Assembly (NCBI RefSeq): GCF_035918235.1
Contig: NZ_CP109485.1
Location: 1,240,001 to 1,304,000 of the forward strand
Length of the DNA: 64,000 bases
Source of the DNA: Streptomyces sp. NBC_01445
GTDB taxonomy: Bacteria; Actinomycetota; Actinomycetes; Streptomycetales; Streptomycetaceae
Direction: 5' to 3'
Part shown: piece by piece, positions 44,538-52,298 of the stretch
Layout: each line of letters starts with the position of its first letter
How positions within the stretch are numbered: the first letter of the stretch is position 1
Made by a program: the position numbers and the translations under genes
The notes under the pieces: model-generated
Databases searched by the model: none
What the model was told of the DNA's origin: nothing
What the model saw: the letters and a program-made list of their open reading frames with translations, nothing else

Positions 44538-45289
44538 GCGACCTGCGCCCCAAGCGGCTTCTCGGCAAGGTCGTGGTCGTCACCGGCGCGGCCCGCGGTC
44601 AGGGCGCCGCCGAAGCCAAGGCGCTCACCCAAGAGGGCGCCCGCGTCATCGCCACCGACGTCACGGAGGCCACGGGCATCCGCCCCCTCGACGTCACCGA
44701 CGAGGCACAGTGGGCCCAACTCGCCGCCGAGCTGAGGGAGTCGTACGGACAGATCCACGGCCTGGTCAACAACGCGGGCATCACCTGGCGCGCCCGCCTC
44801 GACGAGATACGCGCCGACGACTTCGCCCGCGTGCACGCCGTGAACGTCACCGGCCCCCTCCTCGGCATCCAGCACCTCACCCCGCTGATGCCGCCCGGTG
44901 CGTCGATCGTCAACATCGGCTCCTCCGCCGCACTGACCGCCCATTACCCGGTGGCGTACACGTCCAGCAAATGGGCGCTGCGCGGCCTGTCCAAGACCGC
45001 AGCGCTGGAACTCGGGCCGCGCGGCATCCGCGTCAACACCATCCACCCCGGCTTCATCGAGACGGAGATGACCGCGTCGGCCGCCCCCGCCTTCCGCGAG
45101 AGCAACCTCCGCGAGACCCCGCTCGGCCGCACTGGCACGGTCGACGAGATCACCCCGCTCGTCGCGTTCCTGCTCTCCGACGAGGCTTCTTTCATCACCG
45201 GCGCCGAGATCCCCGTCGACGGCGGCTACACCGCCCACGGCGGCGCCAAGTCGATCTCCGACGCCCTGCGCACGCAAGCCGGATCGTAA
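44534..45289 (+). CDS. Short-chain dehydrogenase/reductase
   Basis: A 251-residue classical SDR: cofactor motif VVVTGAARGQGAAEA, NNAGITWRARLD (NNAG), catalytic Ser in IGSSAALTAH and YxxxK in AYTSSKWAL, then PGFIETEM and a C-terminal EIPVDGGYTAHGG. GTG 44534 overlaps the previous stop. As the last gene of the operon it probably oxidises or reduces an alcohol/ketone in the side chain or the ring-fission product. No hairpin directly follows; the hairpin in the element at 45701-45941 is about 470 bases downstream. Confidence 0.93.
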   Translation: MSDLRPKRLLGKVVVVTGAARGQGAAEAKALTQEGARVIATDVTEATGIRPLDVTDEAQWAQLAAELRESYGQIHGLVNNAGITWRARLDEIRADDFARVHAVNVTGPLLGIQHLTPLMPPGASIVNIGSSAALTAHYPVAYTSSKWALRGLSKTAALELGPRGIRVNTIHPGFIETEMTASAAPAFRESNLRETPLGRTGTVDEITPLVAFLLSDEASFITGAEIPVDGGYTAHGGAKSISDALRTQAGS

Positions 45290-45700
45290 AGAGGGCGGAT
45301 GGCGAACCCGCCCTCGTCGCCAACAAACATCGGTGAAGCCGGGGCATCGCACCATCGCCCCTGCATCGGGCAGATGGGCGACACACTCAACATGCGACGT
45401 CATCGGAAACACGTCGACATCGACGGGCCGCCTGATGCGCGGATGACGCCAGACTCCCACCTTGGCACTCATCAGCGAAGTGCAGCCACGACTGTCGGCC
45501 AACTCTGCTCTTCCGAAGCAGTCTCCACGGTCTCAGGGGGCACGTGGGTCGACCCGATGCGTGACGTGGCACCTTCCCGAAGGCAGCACAAGACAACTCG
45601 AGACCAAGATCCGGACCATACACGGGCCAAACCCCGCCAACCACCCCTCGAATCGCACATACGCGCAGGTCAGAGCAACGCGCACGGAGTACCACCAGCA
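45290..45700. other. Gap between catabolic operon and element copy
   Basis: About 410 bases. No gene recognised. Its last ~100 bases (AAGATCCGGACC..., YHQQTK frame) already share scattered blocks with the sequences before the other element copies. Confidence 0.45.
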
Positions 45701-45941
45701 GACGAAGAACGTTTTGGTTTCATACAGCCCTAAGAAACTTGGATTCTTCTAGAGCCTCAAGCTGGGTGCCTGGAGGGAGCTTTACCCTTCCAGGCACCCA
45801 CAGCCCCGCAGCCACTATCCGTGACCATTCAGCAACCTTCCGGACTCATTCGCCGCAAATCTGCGCGCGTCCCGGACCAGCCACGGACCAGCTGGGCCGC
45901 TAGGTTGCGTCGCCCTCGGTGGGGCGAGGCATGCGAAGAAG
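45701..45941 (+). repeat. ~240-bp hairpin element, right copy
   Basis: Direct-oriented counterpart of 25357-25596. The plus frame reads TKNVLVSYSPKKLGFF then TAG; the minus frame ends LVRGWSGTRADLRRMSPEGC then TGA. With the left copy it brackets 20.1 kb of catabolic genes. The following 167 bases to the amidase stop show nothing. Confidence 0.85.
45764..45799. terminator. Hairpin terminator of right element copy
   Basis: Same stem as the left copy (GGGTGCCTGG/CCAGGCACCC with loop AGCTTTA). It lies between the convergent SDR-ending operon and the amidase. Confidence 0.75.
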
Positions 45942-46108
45942 TGCGAGACGACGTCGGGTGACGGGCGCGATCACACGGCAGTGGGCTCTCGGGTGGTCTC
46001 GAGGTCGTTGAGCACCGCGAGGACTGGCTTCTCCACATTGTCAGCCCAACGAGCAAGCTCGGAAAGCAGGCTGGAAAGGCTCAGTGCCTGGTCAGGACGG
46101 ACCGACGA

Positions 46109-47587
46109 TCAGTCAGTGGCTGACTGTACGAGAGGCGTCGGCTGGACGCTCGGTCGGCGGTTCGGGGTGTATGCCCAGGTGCGGAGTTGCTCTACGGCTT
46201 TGCCGATGCGGAAGACGGTCGGGTCGTCATAGGTGTGGCCGACGATCTGGACGCCGGTCGGAAGGCCCCAACTGGAGTGGCCGCTTGGCACGTTGAGGAC
46301 GGGGCAACGGTTGCTGATGTTGAAGGGCAGCGTCATGGTCGCCCACAGCGGCTCGCCGTGGTCCTCGCCGTTCACCACCAGACGCCCCAGGAGATCGTCT
46401 CCGGCGGGCAGTCCCGGAACGGCCGTGGTCGGACAGATCAGGGCGTCGAAGGGGGCAATCGCCTCAGCCAGTTCGCGCTGCAGCCGGGTCTCGACGCGCA
46501 GGCCGTCGAGGTAGGTGACCTGCTCACGGGCGACGGCCATGGTGTCGGCGAAGGCTGCCGCGTACGGCGACATCCGGTCGCGGTGCTCGGCTTCGATCTC
46601 GCGGACGAGGGCGCCGAAGATCGTGGAGAAGTGTGCGGCGGCACTGATGAGGAGGTCGTCCTTGGTCCACGGGAGTTCGATCTCCTCGACGATCGCGCCC
46701 GCGTCGGTGAGGGCGCTGGCGACGGCGCGGGTGTTGGCCTCGATCTCCGGGTGGACGTCGTAGGCACCCAGGCGCAGGCACAGGGCGATGCGCATCCCGG
46801 CGACCGCGTCGTACTCGGTCGGCAGGACGAGTTTCGGGCGCAGCGACACGTGGTCGCGCGGGTCGGGGCCTGCCAGGACGTTGGCGAAGGTGATGCAGTC
46901 GTCGACGGTGCGTGCCATGGGGCCGTCGCCGCGGTAGTGGTCGGCGGACAGCGGTGCGACGCCGGGTATCCGGCCGTACGGGGCCTTGTACCCGACGGTG
47001 CCGGTGAAGGCGGCGGGGATGCGGGTCGAGCCGCCGATGTCGGAGGCGGAGGCGAGCAGCGCGGTACCGGCGGCGAGGCAGGCGCCCGCGCCGCCGGACG
47101 AGCCGCCGGGGGTGAAGTCGGGGTTCCACGGATTGCGGGTGACGCCCCACAGGCGGCTGTGGGTGAAGGTGGCGATGGAGAACTCGGAGGTGGCGGTGCG
47201 GGCGTGGACGATGCCGCCCGCGTCGAGGATCCGGTCGATGACCGGGGCGTTCTCGGTCGCGGTGTTGCCGACGTTGACGAGGGAGCCCTCGGTGAGGGAA
47301 CGCCCGGCGATGGCGTGCTTCTCCTTGGTGGCGACCGGGATGCCTTCCAGCGGGCGCGGCGTCAGGCCGCCCTTGCCGAGGAAGCGGTCCTCGGCGTGCC
47401 GGGCCTGTTGGAGTGCCTCGTCGAAGAGCTGCTCGGTGAAGGCGTTGACGACCGGTTCGGTCTGTTCCGCGCGGGCGATGACCGCGTGCATCAGCTCCAC
47501 CGGGGAGAGCTCGCCGGCGTCGAAGAGCCGTCGCGCCTCGGTGGCGCTGAGGTAGGCGAGATCGGCACCGGCGTCGTTCGGGTTCAT
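46109..47587 (-). CDS. Amidase signature-family enzyme
   Basis: A 492-residue amidase. The Ser-cisSer-Lys triad is visible: Lys in IPVATKEKHAIAG, and the glycine/serine-rich signature GGSSGGAGACLAAG with SASDIGGSTRIPAAF. The C-terminal domain ends LPTGVQIVGHTYDD. It hydrolyses amides or transfers amide groups; the subgroup is not clear. ATG 47587 has AAGGA eight bases upstream. Last gene of a four-gene operon (MFS, M20, esterase, amidase), which as a set could import and dismantle an ester- and amide-containing compound. Confidence 0.92.
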   Translation of the reverse strand: MNPNDAGADLAYLSATEARRLFDAGELSPVELMHAVIARAEQTEPVVNAFTEQLFDEALQQARHAEDRFLGKGGLTPRPLEGIPVATKEKHAIAGRSLTEGSLVNVGNTATENAPVIDRILDAGGIVHARTATSEFSIATFTHSRLWGVTRNPWNPDFTPGGSSGGAGACLAAGTALLASASDIGGSTRIPAAFTGTVGYKAPYGRIPGVAPLSADHYRGDGPMARTVDDCITFANVLAGPDPRDHVSLRPKLVLPTEYDAVAGMRIALCLRLGAYDVHPEIEANTRAVASALTDAGAIVEEIELPWTKDDLLISAAAHFSTIFGALVREIEAEHRDRMSPYAAAFADTMAVAREQVTYLDGLRVETRLQRELAEAIAPFDALICPTTAVPGLPAGDDLLGRLVVNGEDHGEPLWATMTLPFNISNRCPVLNVPSGHSSWGLPTGVQIVGHTYDDPTVFRIGKAVEQLRTWAYTPNRRPSVQPTPLVQSATD

Positions 47588-47640
47588 ACGGACTTCCTTA
47601 CGGATAAAGGGACTTCACGGACGAGGGTGGGTAGGGGCTG

Positions 47641-48588
47641 TCAGCCGAGCAGTCGTTTGAGCGCGGCGTTGATCCAGGCCGTCGCCTCCCCTGCGGCATG
47701 GCTGAGGTGGTCCATGCCGTAGAAGCCGTGGACGAGGCCGTCGAACCGCCGGTGCGCGACGCGTACGCCGGCGCCCCGCAGCGCTTCGGCGTACGCGTCT
47801 CCCTCATCACGCAGCGGGTCGTACTCCGCGGTGGCCACGACGGCCGGAGCGAGCCCGGACAGGTCCTTCGCCCGCAGGGGTGCGACCCGCGGGTCGGCGC
47901 CGAACGCGGCGGAGGCAGGATCGGAGGGGCTGACGCCGAGGTACTGCTCGAAGAACCAGTGCAGTTCTGTGGTGGTGAGGAAGTAGCCTTCGCCGTTCTC
48001 GGCCCGCGACGGGTAAGCGCCGGACATGTCCGTGCTGGGGTAGACCAGGAGTTGGGCGGCGAGCGACAGTCCGTCGGCGTGGGCCTGCTGTGCGCACACG
48101 GCGGACAGCGTCGCTCCGGCGCTGTCGCCGCCGACGACCAGCCGGGCAGGGTCGCCGCCGAACGCGTCCGCGTGCCGCGCGACCCAGGTCAGGGCGGCGT
48201 AAGCGTCCTCGACCGCGGCGGGGAAACGATGCTCGGGCGCGAGCCGGTAGTCGACGCTCACCACGACGGCGTCGAGGTCGCGGCACAGGTTCCGGGCGTG
48301 CACGTCGTGTGTGTCGAGGTCGCCGGCCACCCAGCCGCCGCCGTGCAGGTACACCACCGTTGGCACGGGCGTCGTGGCATGCGGCCGGTAGACGCGGGCC
48401 GGGACGGAATCCGCCAGCACCGTCGAGGTCACCGTCGCGACCTCGGGCTTTGCGGCCTGGTCGAGGTGGTCGGCGGTCAGCGCCCGCAGCCGGGCTCTGG
48501 CCCGTGCAACAGCGTTCTCCCCTGGTTCTGGGGCGCCGAGTTGCTGGAGCCTTCGCAAGAACGCGGCAATGTCCGGGTCCAGAGGCAC
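47641..48588 (-). CDS. HSL-family alpha/beta hydrolase (esterase)
   Basis: A 315-residue esterase of the hormone-sensitive lipase group: oxyanion-hole YLHGGGWVAGD, VDYRLAPEHRFPAAVEDAYA, nucleophile VGGDSAGATLS, acid in AEYDPLRDEGD and histidine in LVHGFYGM. GTG 48588 is chosen because AGGAG lies seven bases upstream inside the end of the M20 gene; the stop of that gene (48590) is one base away, so translation is coupled. Related in family, but not closely, to the esterase at 33481. Confidence 0.92.
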   Translation of the reverse strand: MPLDPDIAAFLRRLQQLGAPEPGENAVARARARLRALTADHLDQAAKPEVATVTSTVLADSVPARVYRPHATTPVPTVVYLHGGGWVAGDLDTHDVHARNLCRDLDAVVVSVDYRLAPEHRFPAAVEDAYAALTWVARHADAFGGDPARLVVGGDSAGATLSAVCAQQAHADGLSLAAQLLVYPSTDMSGAYPSRAENGEGYFLTTTELHWFFEQYLGVSPSDPASAAFGADPRVAPLRAKDLSGLAPAVVATAEYDPLRDEGDAYAEALRGAGVRVAHRRFDGLVHGFYGMDHLSHAAGEATAWINAALKRLLG

Positions 48589-48589
48589 G

Positions 48590-49882
48590 TCACTTCTCCT
48601 GTCGGTCGCCGGCACACAGCCAGTGGGCGGCCGCCGCGAGCAGCGCCGTCACGCCGGTGTGGATCGTGGGTTCGGGTACGGGCGCGAAGTACGGGGAGTG
48701 GTTGGCCGGGACCGTGTCTGGCAGGCCGTCCGTCAGCAAGGTGTCGGGGTCGATGTGCTCGAAGTGGGCCGGGTCGCCGCCCCCGAAGTGCCAGAAGACC
48801 GAGGGAACACCGAGCGCCGTGCCGAAGGTGCCGAAGTCCTCGCTGCCGGTGAGGGGTTCGGGAAGGGTGAACACCCGCTCACCGCCCAGGACTTCGGCGA
48901 TCGCGGTCAGTACGGTGCCGGTGGCCGCGGTGTCGTTGACCGTGACGGAGAAGGCGTTGAGAGCGGTGATTTCGGGCTCCTTGGGCGCGCCGGACGCGGC
49001 CGCCTCGGCACGGACGATCCGTTCGACAGCCGCCAGGACCCGCTCCCGTACGACGGGCGTCGTGGAGCGAATGTTGATCCGCAGGTCCGCCGTGTCGGGA
49101 ATGATGTTCTCCTTCGTGCCCGCGTGCAGCGATCCGACGGTCACCACGGCGGTCTGCGCCGCCCCCACCTCCCGGGAGACGACCGTCTGCAGCCGCATGA
49201 CGACCGCGGCGGCCATGACGATCGGATCGACGGTCGTCTCAGGCGTGGAGCCGTGTCCGCCGCGGCCGTGAAGGCGGACCCGCAGGCTGTCGGAGGCGGC
49301 CATCACCGTGCCCGGGCGGGTGCCGACGAGACCGACGGGGGCCGGGGACACATGCTGGCCGAGGCAGACATCCGCGCGTGGAAAGCGGTCCAGGAAGCCG
49401 TCCTCGATCATGGCCGGTGCCCCGCCGACCTCCTCCGCCGGCTGGAACACCGCGACGACCGTGCCATGCCATTCCCCACGGGCGGCGGCGAGTTGAGTGG
49501 TCACGCCGAGCAGGCAGGTGACGTGCATGTCATGGCCGCAAGCGTGCATGACGGGAACCTTGTTGCCCTCGCCGTCGACGCCCATCTCCTGGGAGGCGTA
49601 CGGCAGTTGTGTCCGCTCCCGCACCGGGAGCCCGTCCATGTCGGCGCGGAGCAGGACCACCGGGCCCTCGCCGTTGGCCAGGACCCCGACGACACCGGTG
49701 CCGCCGACGCCCTCGGTGACCTCCCAGCCCTGCTCGCGCAGCCGTTCCGCGACGACTCCGGCCGTACGGAACTCCTGGAAGGACAACTCCGGGTGGGCGT
49801 GCAGGTCCTCGTAGAGGGCCATCAGGCCGGGCAGCCGCTCCGGGAAGCCGGACAGCAGGCGCGCGATGGGGGCGGCGGTCAT
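48590..49882 (-). CDS. M20-family metallo-amidohydrolase
   Basis: A 430-residue M20D peptidase/amidohydrolase (hippurate hydrolase/IAA-amino-acid hydrolase type), which removes acyl groups from N-acyl amino acids. Motifs: ALYEDLHAHPELSFQEFRTA, VLLRADMDGLPV, VMHACGHDMH (metal His/Asp), FQPAEEVGGAPAMI (Glu-Glu) and GSEDFGTF. The dimerisation domain carries GRGGHGSTPE. ATG 49882 overlaps the MFS stop (ATGA). It fits a pathway that frees an amino acid from an acyl conjugate delivered by the neighbouring transporter. Confidence 0.93.
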   Translation of the reverse strand: MTAAPIARLLSGFPERLPGLMALYEDLHAHPELSFQEFRTAGVVAERLREQGWEVTEGVGGTGVVGVLANGEGPVVLLRADMDGLPVRERTQLPYASQEMGVDGEGNKVPVMHACGHDMHVTCLLGVTTQLAAARGEWHGTVVAVFQPAEEVGGAPAMIEDGFLDRFPRADVCLGQHVSPAPVGLVGTRPGTVMAASDSLRVRLHGRGGHGSTPETTVDPIVMAAAVVMRLQTVVSREVGAAQTAVVTVGSLHAGTKENIIPDTADLRINIRSTTPVVRERVLAAVERIVRAEAAASGAPKEPEITALNAFSVTVNDTAATGTVLTAIAEVLGGERVFTLPEPLTGSEDFGTFGTALGVPSVFWHFGGGDPAHFEHIDPDTLLTDGLPDTVPANHSPYFAPVPEPTIHTGVTALLAAAAHWLCAGDRQEK

Positions 49883-51129
49883 GAGTGCTCCTTTGCGGGC
49901 GTGGGCAGGTCGGACGCGCCGGTGACGGTCCGGAAGGTGGCGGCGTCCTGCGGGGTGAGAAGCGCCATCACAAGAGCGATGGCCGCGCCGAGCACCAGGG
50001 AGGCGAAGGCCACCTTGAAGGAGAAGGCGTCGGCGAGCACGCCGATGACGGGCGGGGCGACCATCCCGGCCACCTGGCCGCCGAAGACGATCGCGCCACT
50101 GCCCACGCCGACGTCCTCGGGCGCGAGGCCGCCCAGCGGCACGGCAAGGATCGGCATGTAGCACAGGGAGACGGCGGTCGTGGCGAGCGTGCCGAAGACG
50201 ATGAAACCGATGAGCGACGGCGAGAAGACCATGAACAGCAGCGTCACGGCAGCCACCGTCATGCCGGGCACGATCACCCTGCGGTGGTGGCCGCCAAGAC
50301 GGTCCGCGAGCCGCCCGCCGACGACGATCGCGCCGGTCGCGGCGAGACCGGGAATCGCCACGAGGGCCCCGGTCGAGGCGAGCGAGACGCCGTACTCCTC
50401 GCTCACATAGGACGGGATCCACGTGCTGAGACCCCACACGATCATGCTGTAGCCGAACATCATGGCGCTGAACCGCCAGATCACGCCTTGACGCAGGACG
50501 CCGCCCGCGCGCCGCCGGGCGACGCGGGTCTCCGGCTCCGTCGGCGGCAGCGGCGCGGGGAGCCATACCCGTATCGCCACCAGGACGAACACGCCGAGGG
50601 CCGCCGTCGAGTAGAACGCCGAGCGCCACCCGAAAGCGGCGATCAGAGGCGCGACGAGGAGCGGGGTGAGGACCCCGGCGAGGGCGTTCGAGCTCATGAT
50701 CACGCCGTTGGCGCCCATGCGCTGGGCCGGTGTGGTCCGCTCGACGAGGACCTTCATCGAGGCGGGCGGGAAGACGCCCTCGGCCGCGCCGAACGCGAAC
50801 CGCATGAGCAGCAGGACGGCGAACGACCAGGCGAAGCCGGTCAGCGCGGTGAACACCGACCAGGACAGCAGGGCCCAGAGCATGATCCGCTGGGCACCGT
50901 ACCGGTCTGCGAGCAGGCCGCCGGGGATCTGGCACAGGGCGTAGGCGAGGAAGAACGCCGAGACGATCAGGCCCTGTTCCCCGCGGCCCACGTCGAACTC
51001 GTCGCCGATGGAGGGCAGGGCAAGGTTGATGACGAGCCGGTCGGCGTAGTCGACCAGCCAGGCGGTGAACAGCAGCACGATCGTGATCCGGACGGTTCTG
51101 CGGACGGGCTGAGGGGGCGGAGCAGACAC
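49879..51129 (-). CDS. MFS transporter (ACS-like organic anion uptake)
   Basis: A 416-residue major facilitator with 12 predicted helices. Helix 1 carries FTAWLVDYADRLVINLALP, and the loop 2-3 motif is GGLLADRYGAQR, as in the anion:cation symporter group that takes up organic acids. GTG 51129 is chosen because AAGGAG lies seven bases upstream; an in-frame start at 51174 overlaps the divergent promoter. First gene of the M20/esterase/amidase operon, divergent from the Lrp/AsnC regulator. Probably imports the conjugated acid that the downstream hydrolases break down. Confidence 0.9.
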   Translation of the reverse strand: MSAPPPQPVRRTVRITIVLLFTAWLVDYADRLVINLALPSIGDEFDVGRGEQGLIVSAFFLAYALCQIPGGLLADRYGAQRIMLWALLSWSVFTALTGFAWSFAVLLLMRFAFGAAEGVFPPASMKVLVERTTPAQRMGANGVIMSSNALAGVLTPLLVAPLIAAFGWRSAFYSTAALGVFVLVAIRVWLPAPLPPTEPETRVARRRAGGVLRQGVIWRFSAMMFGYSMIVWGLSTWIPSYVSEEYGVSLASTGALVAIPGLAATGAIVVGGRLADRLGGHHRRVIVPGMTVAAVTLLFMVFSPSLIGFIVFGTLATTAVSLCYMPILAVPLGGLAPEDVGVGSGAIVFGGQVAGMVAPPVIGVLADAFSFKVAFASLVLGAAIALVMALLTPQDAATFRTVTGASDLPTPAKEHS

Positions 51130-51203
51130 GCGGCACTCCTTCGACTCCGGGTGGCCGAAGCCGGGGTTGGGCATTGGCCGGAAGTGCCCCTACGATCCGG
51201 TCC

Positions 51204-52295
51204 GTGACAGGAATCCCTGGAGAATTGCAGGAAAACATCTCGGGAGGAGCCACAGTCCCTGATTCCCGCGGGACCGGCGGGGCTGCTCCGTTCTCCGAGT
51301 TGGACCTGGCCCTCGTCGACGCGCTCCAGGCCGCTCCCCGGGCACCGTGGGCCCGGCTCGGCAGGGCCCTCGGCGTGGACGCGACCACGGCGGCCCGCCG
51401 CTGGGAACGGCTGCGCGCGGGCGGTCTGGCCTGGGTCAGCGCGTACGACTCCGCGAAGGCGACGACCGTCGCCTACGTCGAGGTCAGGTGCCGGCCCCGG
51501 GCCGTGGAATCCGCCGGCGCCGCCCTGGCCGACATGCCCTGGGTCTTCAGCGTCGACGAGACGGCCGGCGACTTCGATCTCCTGGCGTCGGTCGTCGCTG
51601 CCGACCTGCCCTCCCTCGGCCGCTCGGTGTACGGTCTGATCGGCGGCCTGAGAGGCGTACGGTCCACCCGCACACGCCTCGGCATCACCCTGTACAGCGA
51701 GGGCGGCGACTGGCGCATGCGGGCCATGGAACCGTCCGGCGACGCGGGGCTCTCCGCTCCGCGCACCTCGCACCCGACTCCGTACAGCGCCCATATGCAC
51801 CACCGGCCGCCGCCCGAGGATCAGGCCCTTCTCGAAGCCCTCGGCCGTGACGGACGCCTCGGCTACACCGACCTGGGCACCGCGACCGGCATGAGCGAAC
51901 ACACCGCCCGCCGCCGGCTCCAGCGGATGGTCCGCGACAGGGACATCACTTTCCGCTGCGACCTGGCCCATCCCCTCGCCGGGCTCTCGACGGTCGTGCT
52001 CTACCGCACCGCGGTCCCCCACACCCACCTCGAGGCCACGGGCAACGCGCTCGCCCGAAGGGAAGAGGTCCGCCTGGCCGTGTCCGTCAGCGGCTCCGAC
52101 AACCTCCTCGTCATGGTCTGGCTGCGCGGCCTGCACGCCATCGACCCCTTCGAGGCGCACCTCGCGGAACGCTTCCCGCACCTGAAGGTCAGCGACCGCA
52201 CCGTCTTCCTCCACACCCGCAAACGCATGGGCCGGCTCCTCGACACCACCGGCCGCGCCGTCGGACACGTCCCCTTCTCCCTGCCGCAGGTCTGA
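51204..52295 (+). CDS. Double-domain Lrp/AsnC-family regulator
   Basis: A 363-residue protein made of two Lrp/AsnC units in tandem. The first helix-turn-helix follows FSELDLALVDALQAAPRAPW and includes DATTAARRWERLRAGGLAW. The second is PEDQALLEALGRDGRLGYTD then SEHTARRRLQRMVRD. Each is followed by an RAM-like alpha/beta ligand domain. GTG 51204 is used; TTG 51225 is possible. It is divergent from the MFS-M20-esterase-amidase operon, with 74 bases between, and probably controls it in response to an amino acid or a conjugate. Its stop lies three bases from the convergent sulfatase stop (52299), leaving no room for a terminator. Confidence 0.88.
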   Translation: MTGIPGELQENISGGATVPDSRGTGGAAPFSELDLALVDALQAAPRAPWARLGRALGVDATTAARRWERLRAGGLAWVSAYDSAKATTVAYVEVRCRPRAVESAGAALADMPWVFSVDETAGDFDLLASVVAADLPSLGRSVYGLIGGLRGVRSTRTRLGITLYSEGGDWRMRAMEPSGDAGLSAPRTSHPTPYSAHMHHRPPPEDQALLEALGRDGRLGYTDLGTATGMSEHTARRRLQRMVRDRDITFRCDLAHPLAGLSTVVLYRTAVPHTHLEATGNALARREEVRLAVSVSGSDNLLVMVWLRGLHAIDPFEAHLAERFPHLKVSDRTVFLHTRKRMGRLLDTTGRAVGHVPFSLPQV

Positions 52296-52298
52296 CCC

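Noticed and set aside
48590..51388. A single 932-codon frame joining an Arg-rich segment to the M20 enzyme
   Set aside because: The first half is the MFS gene read in the wrong frame; the true M20 start is ATG 49882 overlapping the MFS stop.
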